DNA of 6,759 nt, taken from assembly GCA_022712835.1 (NCBI GenBank), contig JAFLJU010000528.1, forward strand, positions 1-6,759, read 5' to 3'. Within the stretch, counting starts at the first letter, position 1; each line of letters begins with the position of its first letter. The position numbers were made by a program, and so were the translations under genes. Source of the DNA: Desulfobacteraceae bacterium. Lineage in GTDB: Bacteria; Desulfobacterota; Desulfobacteria; Desulfobacterales; Desulfobacteraceae. Positions 1 through 5,571 of this stretch are shown piece after piece. The notes beneath the pieces were generated by a model. The model was given only the letters and a program-made list of their open reading frames with translations, ran no database searches and was not told where the DNA came from.

Positions 1-68
1 TGGGTTGACTTTCCATTGGCATCATCTTTGCTTTAAATCAGAATAATTAGGATAACAATAGGGTTGAA

Positions 69-93
69 AACTTCCCGGGAAGTTGCCCGGGAA
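69..93 (+). promoter_or_regulatory. GC-rich hairpin just upstream of the thioredoxin-like gene
   Basis: TTCCCGGG (72-79) pairs with CCCGGGAA (86-93) in a perfect 8-bp stem with a 6-base loop. Bases 69-84 also form a perfect 16-bp palindrome (AACTTCCCGGGAAGTT). The stem ends seven bases before the AAGGA ribosome binding site at 101-105. No T-run follows, so a standard intrinsic terminator is unlikely. It could be an intercistronic processing or mRNA-stability element, a translation-modulating hairpin, or a protein-binding palindrome. Function is not established. Confidence 0.5.
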
Positions 94-100
94 TTGTCCA

Positions 101-105
101 AAGGA
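101..105 (+). promoter_or_regulatory. Ribosome binding site deciding the thioredoxin-like start
   Basis: AAGGA lies six bases before the ATG at 112. The alternative TTG start at 64 has no comparable site, and using it would put the hairpin inside the coding region. Confidence 0.6.
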
Positions 106-111
106 TATTTA

Positions 112-660
112 ATGAAAAAAGAAAATGTATTGGTTGTTGTGCTCCTAGCCCTGGCGATTGCAGGGGGGGGGCTGTATTTCAAATCAAAATTGGCAAAACC
201 TGCTATCCCGGCAGCGGTTCTTGCGGGATCCGTATCAAGAGAGGCCACCACACTGGCAAGCACCGGAGAAAATACGGGGGAGAGTATCGCCTGGAAAGAC
301 TATACGCCGGGCATGGCCATGGCAGCCAATAAAGGGAAACCGATCTTTTTATATTTCCATGCCCCCTGGTGTGGCTATTGCACGAAACTCAAAGAGACCA
401 CGTTTAAGGATCAAAAGATACTGGCCTATCTGGAAAATAATTTTGTCAGTGTCCAGGTGGATACGGATCAAAATCAGGTGCTTTCTGATGAGTGGAAGGT
501 CAAAGGACTTCCCACCATGTGGTTTCTGGAACCGGACGGTACAAAGATCAATAGTATCCCAGGATATGTGGATTCATCCCAATTGCTTCTGATTTTAAGG
601 TATATCCATACCAAAAGTTATAACACAATGGGGTTCCAGGACTTCATGAAACAAGGATAA
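112..660 (+). CDS. Membrane-anchored periplasmic thioredoxin-like protein
   Basis: A 182-residue protein with a short basic N-terminus, one hydrophobic helix at about residues 5-22 (signal anchor or Sec signal, no lipobox), a linker of about 35 residues, then a thioredoxin fold at about 58-170. The active site is WCGYC (C87, C90) and the conserved cis-proline is in GLPTMWF (P134). The N-terminal extension, the F-x-A-P-W-C lead-in and the VDTDQN segment recall the soluble thioredoxin-like domains of the DsbD C-terminal/Thioredoxin_7 type. It probably acts in the periplasm as a thiol reductase or disulfide-handling protein. It lies 43 bp before a Tat-exported Fe-S subunit on the same strand, so it may help mature or protect that complex or a cytochrome c partner (inference). 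The reading frame stays open upstream to a TTG at 64, but the ATG at 112 has AAGGA six bases before it, so I chose that start. A run of nine G (163-171) lies in the codons of the hydrophobic helix. Confidence 0.88.
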   Translation: MKKENVLVVVLLALAIAGGGLYFKSKLAKPAIPAAVLAGSVSREATTLASTGENTGESIAWKDYTPGMAMAANKGKPIFLYFHAPWCGYCTKLKETTFKDQKILAYLENNFVSVQVDTDQNQVLSDEWKVKGLPTMWFLEPDGTKINSIPGYVDSSQLLLILRYIHTKSYNTMGFQDFMKQG

Positions 661-703
661 CCCGTTTGACCTGGAAAAAGCCATCGGGTAATAGAGGAAA
701 ATC

Positions 704-1663
704 ATGACATCAAAAATTTCAAGAAGGTCATTTTTAAAAGGATCCTTCACGGCCGCAGGATCTGTGGCGGTTACCAGCAGCATGGTGAGGGCCGCTTCTT
801 CTTTGGCCCGGGAAAACACAGAATCGCTGGTGACGGTGATTGATATTCGTAAATGTATCGGGTGTGAGGAATGTGTTTATGCCTGCCAAGAGTCCAATGC
901 ACCCAAATTCCCGGCTCCTGAACGCCCCTTTCCCCAAATGTTTCCCAAGCGGGTGCCGGTTGCGGACTGGTCTGATAAAAAGGATGTAAGCAATCGTTTG
1001 ACGCCCTATAACTGGCTTTTCATCCAGCCGGCCACAGCAACGTTTGCGGGAGAGGAATTTGAGCTGACCATCCCCAGGCGGTGCATGCATTGTGAAAATC
1101 CTCCCTGTGTCAAGCTGTGCCCCTGGGGTGCTGCCAAGCAGGAACCCAACGGGCTTTCCCGGATTGATTCCGATATCTGTCTGGGGGGTTCCAAGTGTAA
1201 GTCGGTTTGTCCCTGGAATGTGCCCCAGCGTCAGACCGGTGTGGGCCTATATCTGGATATCTTGCCTAGTCTGGCTGGGAACGGGGTGATGTATAAGTGT
1301 GATCGATGTTATCAAAAACTTGAAAAAGGGGAGATGCCGGCTTGTATTGAGGCATGCCCGGAAAATGTTCAGACTATAGGTCCCCGGTCTGAAATGATTG
1401 AAAAGGCCCATGCCCTGGCAAAGCAGATCAATGGATATATTTACGGTGAAACGGAAAACGGCGGTACCAACACTATTTATGTATCACAGGTCCCCTTTGA
1501 CCAGTTGGTTCTTGAAACCGGAAAAGGACGTCCCCCCATGGAAAAGGAGGAAGACAGGATGGCAGACGGCAGTAACCTTGCCCGGGCCATGCTCCTTGCC
1601 CCCATTGCCGGTGCCCTTGCAGCATTTGGAAAATTTTATAACCGTGTAAAGGAGGATGCATGA
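704..1663 (+). CDS. Tat-exported ferredoxin-type (HybA/DmsB/NrfC-like) electron-transfer subunit
   Basis: A 319-residue iron-sulfur subunit that should pass electrons between an exported redox enzyme or cytochrome and the quinone pool. The N-terminus has a twin-arginine motif (S-R-R-S-F-L-K, residues 6-12) followed by a hydrophobic stretch and AxA-like sites near residue 30. Four cysteine motifs follow: C51/54/57/61; C127/130/135/139; C159/165/169; C199/202/214/218. The order and spacing fit the four-cluster ferredoxin subunits of the DMSO reductase, hydrogenase-2 (HybA) and Nrf groups. In the third motif the expected second cysteine is Gly162, leaving 15 of 16 ligands, so one cluster may be [3Fe-4S] or differently ligated. 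A hydrophobic segment at about 292-309 with a basic tail (FYNRVKEDA) looks like a C-terminal membrane anchor, as in HybA. The start has AGAGGA five bases upstream. The next gene, a four-helix membrane protein, overlaps its stop and is the likely membrane partner. No catalytic molybdopterin or hydrogenase subunit is visible, so the substrate is unknown. Confidence 0.92.
   Translation: MTSKISRRSFLKGSFTAAGSVAVTSSMVRAASSLARENTESLVTVIDIRKCIGCEECVYACQESNAPKFPAPERPFPQMFPKRVPVADWSDKKDVSNRLTPYNWLFIQPATATFAGEEFELTIPRRCMHCENPPCVKLCPWGAAKQEPNGLSRIDSDICLGGSKCKSVCPWNVPQRQTGVGLYLDILPSLAGNGVMYKCDRCYQKLEKGEMPACIEACPENVQTIGPRSEMIEKAHALAKQINGYIYGETENGGTNTIYVSQVPFDQLVLETGKGRPPMEKEEDRMADGSNLARAMLLAPIAGALAAFGKFYNRVKEDA
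1651..1655 (+). promoter_or_regulatory. Ribosome binding site for the cytochrome b-like gene
   Basis: AAAGGAGG ends at 1655, inside the last codons of the ferredoxin gene. It is seven bases from the ATG at 1663 and only four from the ATG at 1660, which favours 1663. Either start overlaps the upstream stop (TGATG or ATGA), so translation is probably coupled. Confidence 0.6.
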
Positions 1664-2109
1664 TGGCCGCTGTCCATAAACCCAAAAACCATATATATGG
1701 GATTCTCCTGTTTTTTATTACCCTGACCGGGTTTGCCCAGATGCCGATTTTCAAGCGGTATTATATCGCGGATATTCCCGGGTTTGGCTGGCTGGCCCAG
1801 TTTTATGTCACCCATGCCATGCATTATATTTTTGCATCCCTTCTTGTTGCCCTCTGTGTTTATGGGGTGGTAGATTTTGTTTTGAGTAAGAGATCCCTTA
1901 CCAAAATAAGTGTTTCCGGATTGGTTAAGGGAATGATTCTCCTGGGGCTTATGGTTTCCGGCGGGCTCATGGTGATCCGGAATTTGCCCGGGGTCTATTT
2001 TTCCCACACCCTGATTTACGCGATGAATCTTGGTCACCTCGGACTGTGCATGGCCCTGATCATGGTAAGTTTTTATACCCTTGTCAAAAAGAAAACCTGG
2101 CTTAAATAA
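1663..2109 (+). CDS. Four-helix membrane subunit, probable b-type cytochrome (FdnI-like)
   Basis: A small, very hydrophobic protein (148 residues from this start) with four predicted membrane helices at about 12-27, 44-72, 83-105 and 114-140, and basic ends (K-K-K near the C-terminus). Histidines lie near the start of helix 1 (H10), at the top of helix 2 (H51, H54) and in helix 4 (H115, H125). This resembles the haem-ligand layout of the formate dehydrogenase/hydrogenase b-type gamma subunits, although the protein is shorter than FdnI. It probably anchors the preceding ferredoxin subunit and exchanges electrons with menaquinone through one or two b haems. Haem binding is inferred from helix count, histidine placement and gene order, not from a clear family motif. 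The ATG at 1660 is an alternative start adding one Met. It is the last gene of the operon; a convergent kinase gene ends 61 bp downstream, with no convincing terminator hairpin between them. Confidence 0.75.
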   Translation: MAAVHKPKNHIYGILLFFITLTGFAQMPIFKRYYIADIPGFGWLAQFYVTHAMHYIFASLLVALCVYGVVDFVLSKRSLTKISVSGLVKGMILLGLMVSGGLMVIRNLPGVYFSHTLIYAMNLGHLGLCMALIMVSFYTLVKKKTWLK

Positions 2110-2170
2110 GATCTAAGATCTTCCCCCTGGGTGGGTTCCTAGGCGTGGCCATTTTGTGTGTGGATGGGTT

Positions 2171-4504
2171 TTATCTTGCCGGGATTTTTTCCAGCAGTTG
2201 GGTAATGCGGGTGACATATTCCATGTTCTGACAGGGCTTTGACAAATGATCAATACAGGCATCTTTTTGTTTCAATAGTTTGATGGATTCTAAAAATTCT
2301 ATGTTTCCCGAAACAAACAATATGGGAACCTGTTTGTCTGTGTTTCGAATATGGGAATACACATCCTTTCCATTGATATTTCCGGGAAGTATATAATCCA
2401 GGCTGATAAGGTCATATTGCTTTGCATCAAACATATCCATGGCTGCCTGTCCGTTGTTGGCAATCTCCACGGTGTGATTGAATGGAGATTGGGTTAATAC
2501 CCGGTATTGTATGTCTGAGATGGCCGATTCATCTTCAACCACCAGAATCTGTTTTTCAAAATGTGTTAACTTTTCCAGAACGGGGAGGGGATCTGCTTTG
2601 GTCAGGTTTTTTTGAATAGCCGGTAAACATAGGCTGACTTTTGTTCCTTGTCCAAGTTTGGATACCACCTCAATTCTTCCTTGATGTTGTTCAATATATT
2701 TTTTTACATTGGCCATTCCATAACCCGTTCCTTTAATGCCCGATTTATAGGAACCGCTTACATCTTTAGTCCCTTTTAAGGTGAAGGCGGGATCATAAAT
2801 GTTTTCAAGGTGTTCCTTAGGGATTCCACACCCGTTGTCGTCAATTTCAACACAAATTTCATTGTTCCGGTAAAACGAACTGATACAGATTTGGGGATGA
2901 TCGGTTTTGCTGGTGGCATGGATAGCGTTTTGAATAAGGTTTGCAAGTGAATGTGCTATCATCTCTGGATCAGCAAGTAACTCGGGGGTGTCGCCATTAT
3001 TTGCCCTGATCAGTTCAATTGATTCGAGATCTTTTTTTAAGAGGGTCAGTGCCTGATCAATTTTTTCACAAATTTTAAAAAAAATCTGATTGGGAGGCTG
3101 ATCCTTTGCAAAGGCCACCAGGTTTTTTGTGAGATTTTTTCCCCGCAAGGTCTGCTCAAATATTGTTTCAAGGGATTTTTTTGTTTCGTGATCCTTGTAG
3201 TCCATCAGAGATAACTCGGCGGTGCCCATGATAATGCCCAGAATATTATTAAAATCATGGGCCATTTTTCCTGCAATTTGTCTGACCAGAGCCAGTTTTT
3301 TTTGTTCTTCCAGGATTTTTTGGTTGGTTATTTTTTCTGCTTCAAGCCGTTTTCGTTGGGAAATATCATGGGCCACACCCCTTGCACCCTGCAATATCCC
3401 TTTATCATAAATAAAATCACCGGTCAAAATGGTGCATATTTGTTGGCCATTTTTTTTTAAGAGATTGATGTCAATGGTGTCTGATTTTTTATTCTCAGCC
3501 GCAACCGATTCAAGTTTGTTTTTGAGAGTTGTTTTGTTGTCCTCGGTCACAAGATCAAATAGATTCAGAGACAAAAATTCTTTTTTTGTGTACCCCATAT
3601 ACTCACACAGAATATGGTTCACATGGGTAAATTTACGGGTTATAAAATCAATTTCGAATATTCCCGCCGGGACATTATCAAATAATTGTCTGTATTTGTT
3701 TTTGCTTTCCAGTAATAAAGCCTGGGCATGCTTCCGTGTTTTGATTTCAAGTTCTAACTGGGTGGTTCTTTCTTGCACTCGGTTTTCCAGATTTTGATTG
3801 GCTTTGCGGACGTTCTCCTTTTCCTCTGTTAACAGCTGGGTTAGAAAAAAATCACGGCGATCATACCTTTCCATGGAATAGCAGGCCAGCATACCCACAA
3901 CATTGGCGCTTATAAAAAAGAAATTATTGTTGATAATGATTGGCCATGGTGTCTGGGCGATGGCAATGGCTGCCACCTCATAGAGCAAAACAACCATCCA
4001 GGAACCCAGACAGGCCCAGAGAAACCGTACACGAACAAAGGTATATCCAAAAATAAAAATCAAAATCAAACCGGCATAGTAGGAATAGCTGATGGGAGGG
4101 GGCGCGATGAGGATCATCATGATAATACCGCTGCCTGACAGAACGATGAGTCCGGCCAAAATCGGTTGGATCCGTTGCTGCACTATTTTGAAACGGGTAA
4201 TGATGGCGACCAGTAAAATGCCCGGGCAGACAAATCCATAGCGGATAGCCCAGATTAAATGTTTTTTATAGGGGATGAGAATGGCATCCAACACGCCGAA
4301 AAGAGCATAAAGAAGGCAAGCTAAAATCAGGGCGATGCGAATATGTGTAAGCGATTTTTCAAGGTATTCGCGTTGATACCTTGCCTCAAAATGTTTGACA
4401 GGTCCTGAAAAATGAAGAGAAAAAGGGTTTAGATGCATCCGCTTAAAATCGAGCAGGTGATGGGGCACTTCTGCTGGATTTGAATTGTCTATTTTCATAC
4501 GCAT
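2171..4504 (-). CDS. Membrane-bound hybrid sensor histidine kinase with PAS and receiver domains
   Basis: Numbered from the ATG at 4504 (777 residues). About six membrane helices span residues 54-210 (near 54-74, 85-104, 113-134, 140-157, 160-183, 190-210). A coiled-coil linker (228-266) and a PAS domain (about 267-385, ending in the typical G-V-A-H-D-I-S-Q-R-K tail) follow. The HisKA H-box is KMAHDFNNIL, phosphoacceptor H416. The ATP-binding domain has an N-box (LIQNAIHA, N526), G1 (DDNGCGIP, 555-562) and G2 (GTGYG, 592-596). A C-terminal receiver domain (about 652-771) has acidic residues E657/D658, phosphoacceptor D703, S732 and K756, so all parts look functional. There is no HPt or DNA-binding output domain, so a separate phosphotransfer or response-regulator partner is expected. 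The signal is unknown; the membrane domain resembles N-terminal modules seen on some cyclases. The start is uncertain: the frame stays open to a TTG at 4606 without a ribosome binding site, and a TTG at 4534 has GGAGG 11 bases upstream. It is divergent from the flavoprotein gene. Confidence 0.93.
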   Translation of the reverse strand: MRMKIDNSNPAEVPHHLLDFKRMHLNPFSLHFSGPVKHFEARYQREYLEKSLTHIRIALILACLLYALFGVLDAILIPYKKHLIWAIRYGFVCPGILLVAIITRFKIVQQRIQPILAGLIVLSGSGIIMMILIAPPPISYSYYAGLILIFIFGYTFVRVRFLWACLGSWMVVLLYEVAAIAIAQTPWPIIINNNFFFISANVVGMLACYSMERYDRRDFFLTQLLTEEKENVRKANQNLENRVQERTTQLELEIKTRKHAQALLLESKNKYRQLFDNVPAGIFEIDFITRKFTHVNHILCEYMGYTKKEFLSLNLFDLVTEDNKTTLKNKLESVAAENKKSDTIDINLLKKNGQQICTILTGDFIYDKGILQGARGVAHDISQRKRLEAEKITNQKILEEQKKLALVRQIAGKMAHDFNNILGIIMGTAELSLMDYKDHETKKSLETIFEQTLRGKNLTKNLVAFAKDQPPNQIFFKICEKIDQALTLLKKDLESIELIRANNGDTPELLADPEMIAHSLANLIQNAIHATSKTDHPQICISSFYRNNEICVEIDDNGCGIPKEHLENIYDPAFTLKGTKDVSGSYKSGIKGTGYGMANVKKYIEQHQGRIEVVSKLGQGTKVSLCLPAIQKNLTKADPLPVLEKLTHFEKQILVVEDESAISDIQYRVLTQSPFNHTVEIANNGQAAMDMFDAKQYDLISLDYILPGNINGKDVYSHIRNTDKQVPILFVSGNIEFLESIKLLKQKDACIDHLSKPCQNMEYVTRITQLLEKIPAR

Positions 4505-4618
4505 GGAAATAAAAGTTTTACGATAAAATGTCAAGATCCATCGACCCTCCAACGAAAAAGGCTGTTGGATAATTGGCAGGTTTTTGATATACTTTTTGTT
4601 TTTCAAATTTGTTTAAAA

Positions 4619-4647
4619 ATTATCTATTATTGTAACTATTGCTACAA
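4619..4647 (-). promoter_or_regulatory. Possible promoter of the hybrid kinase gene
   Basis: On the - strand, TTGTAG (4647-4642) and GATAAT (4624-4619) form a weak -35 and a good -10 with a 17-base spacer. The -35 falls inside the TGTA-N8-TACA palindrome, so a protein bound there could block it. Transcription would begin near 4612, almost at the TTG of 4606. That favours a kinase start further in. Confidence 0.3.
4630..4647. promoter_or_regulatory. CRP/FNR-family (NtcA-type) operator palindrome
   Basis: TTGTAACTATTGCTACAA is an 18-bp interrupted palindrome with 7 of 9 pairs matching. It fits TGTA-N8-TACA, the consensus bound by NtcA, a CRP/FNR-family regulator. It lies between the divergent kinase and flavoprotein genes. 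A regulator of this family with a matching recognition helix is encoded at 5572-6276. Its centre (4638.5) is 41.5 bp upstream of a start predicted from the TATGGT hexamer at 4668-4673, the classic class II activator position. Confidence 0.55.
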
Positions 4648-4667
4648 AATGTTTGGTTCCAATGTCG

Positions 4668-4673
4668 TATGGT
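4668..4673 (+). promoter_or_regulatory. Possible -10 element of the flavoprotein gene
   Basis: TATGGT matches four of six bases of the -10 consensus. No -35 is visible at the right distance (CAAAAT at 4645-4650), as expected for a promoter that depends on an activator bound at the adjacent palindrome. Predicted transcription start is about 4680, giving a leader of about 46 bases. Confidence 0.35.
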
Positions 4674-4726
4674 GGGAAAAAATTGAGAGTAACTAGCAAA
4701 ATCACACTAAACAAGGAAAAAGAGAC

Positions 4727-5443
4727 ATGAAAATTTTAGCGATATCAGGAAGTCCGCGTATGGAAAAACGATCCTCTACACTTAAGCTTGTCAAAGCGGT
4801 TGCAGAAAACACAGGGTGTGAGTATGACCTTGTTTCCCTGGCAGGTAAGAACATACAAGGGTGCATTGGGTGCATGGGTTGTGCCGATGATAATATATGT
4901 AAATTAAAAGATGATTTTACCCCTTTGAGGGACAAAATTGTAAAAGCGGATGCCTATATTCTTGGGGGCTGTAATTTCTTTTCCACTCTCAATGCAAACA
5001 TGCATAGTTTTTTGGAACGCTGGTATCAGTTTCGTCATAAAGAAAATAAAGAACTTTGGGGAAAACCTGCTGTGACGGTCTCAGTAGGAGGGAGGCAGAC
5101 AGATGTTGTTGCTAAAATTTTGGAGCAATTTTGCATGTATAATTTTATTCAAGTAGTCGATAGAGCGGAAGGTTTGGGCGCTCCCGGTTGTTTTTATTGC
5201 GGATATGGTGAGACATGTAAAGTCGGGGCTATCCACGCCCAACACGGAGATGGGTTTAAAATAACCAAAGACAATACCCCTTGTGTAAGCAAGGATGCGG
5301 CATGCATGGAAAAAGCATGTCAAGCAGGAAAAAACCTTGGTAAAATTTTAAAAGATGGCCATGATAGAAATAAGGCAACCCAAGAGGTAAGAGAGGCGCT
5401 GATGGCCATGAGGCTATTTAAAAAACCAGATGAAGCCCTTTAA
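4727..5443 (+). CDS. Iron-sulfur flavoprotein (NADPH-dependent FMN reductase/flavodoxin-like family)
   Basis: A 238-residue protein with a flavodoxin-like fold. The N-terminus MKILAISGSPRMEKRSST holds the FMN phosphate-binding loop (residues 7-18). The cysteine motif C46-x2-C49-x2-C52-x5-C58 is the compact [4Fe-4S] motif of the Isf-type flavoproteins of anaerobes. Residues 79-98 (GGCNFFSTLNANMHSFLER) match the second flavin-contact region. It probably moves electrons between ferredoxin or NAD(P)H and a small acceptor in the cytoplasm. Such proteins in anaerobes are often linked to detoxifying O2 or peroxide, but the substrate here is unknown. The C-terminal third has a second cysteine set (C155, C158, C164, C186, C193, C198); in all there are 13 cysteines. 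AAGGA lies nine bases before the ATG. An activator-type palindrome and a -10-like hexamer precede it, and a CRP/FNR-family gene follows after 128 bp, so control by that regulator is plausible. Confidence 0.87.
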   Translation: MKILAISGSPRMEKRSSTLKLVKAVAENTGCEYDLVSLAGKNIQGCIGCMGCADDNICKLKDDFTPLRDKIVKADAYILGGCNFFSTLNANMHSFLERWYQFRHKENKELWGKPAVTVSVGGRQTDVVAKILEQFCMYNFIQVVDRAEGLGAPGCFYCGYGETCKVGAIHAQHGDGFKITKDNTPCVSKDAACMEKACQAGKNLGKILKDGHDRNKATQEVREALMAMRLFKKPDEAL

Positions 5444-5467
5444 AGAGGAACCGATAAAACCAATGAT

Positions 5468-5485
5468 TTTTAACGCTTGTTACAG
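5468..5485. promoter_or_regulatory. Second, degenerate copy of the NtcA-type operator
   Basis: TTTTAACGCTTGTTACAG shares 13 of 18 bases with the palindrome at 4630-4647, including the right half TACA, and keeps the N8 spacing (TTA-N8-TAC). It lies about 95 bp before the regulator's start codon and covers a possible -35 at 5477-5482. That position would suit negative autoregulation. Confidence 0.4.
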
Positions 5486-5504
5486 AACGTTCAAGTTATA
5501 AAAT
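5477..5504 (+). promoter_or_regulatory. Possible promoter of the CRP/FNR-family regulator
   Basis: TTGTTA (5477-5482, four of six) and TAAAAT (5499-5504, five of six) are separated by 16 bases. Transcription would start near 5511, leaving a leader of about 60 bases. The -35 is inside the operator-like sequence at 5468-5485. Confidence 0.4.
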
Positions 5505-5558
5505 TGGCGGCCTAAGCTAATAAATTAATAGAATTGTTTGTAATAATGCTTTAGGCAT

Positions 5559-5563
5559 GGAGG
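5559..5563 (+). promoter_or_regulatory. Ribosome binding site deciding the regulator start
   Basis: GGAGG lies eight bases before the ATG at 5572. The upstream in-frame ATG at 5557 overlaps this site and has no Shine-Dalgarno sequence of its own, so 5572 is the better start. Confidence 0.65.
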
Positions 5564-5571
5564 ACACAAAA

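Noticed and set aside
5..37. TTGACT at 5-10 with TTTAAA at 32-37 as a promoter for the left operon.
   Set aside because: The spacer is 21 bases, too long, and the -10 match is poor.
1..46. Possible C-terminal end of an upstream gene (frame 1 stops at 36, frame 2 stops at 46).
   Set aside because: Only 11-14 codons are visible in two competing frames, with no recognisable motif, so the frame cannot be chosen.
64..111. TTG-start extension of the thioredoxin-like protein by 16 residues.
   Set aside because: It lacks a ribosome binding site, would be hydrophilic sequence before the signal anchor, and runs through the hairpin. The ATG at 112 has AAGGA at good spacing.
158..592. Overlapping 144-codon open frame inside the thioredoxin-like gene.
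   Set aside because: It is rich in Arg, Trp and Ile in no domain-like pattern and reads as an out-of-frame shadow of the real gene.
2108..2122. Tandem AAGATCT repeat after the cytochrome b-like stop codon as a terminator.
   Set aside because: The two heptamers are direct repeats with overlapping palindromes and no usable loop or T-run, so no stable hairpin is expected. The rest of 2110-2170 shows nothing convincing.
5538..5555. GTA-N8-TTA at 5540-5553 as a third regulator site.
   Set aside because: Only one half-site is kept and about 8 of 18 bases match the main palindrome, close to what AT-rich DNA gives by chance.
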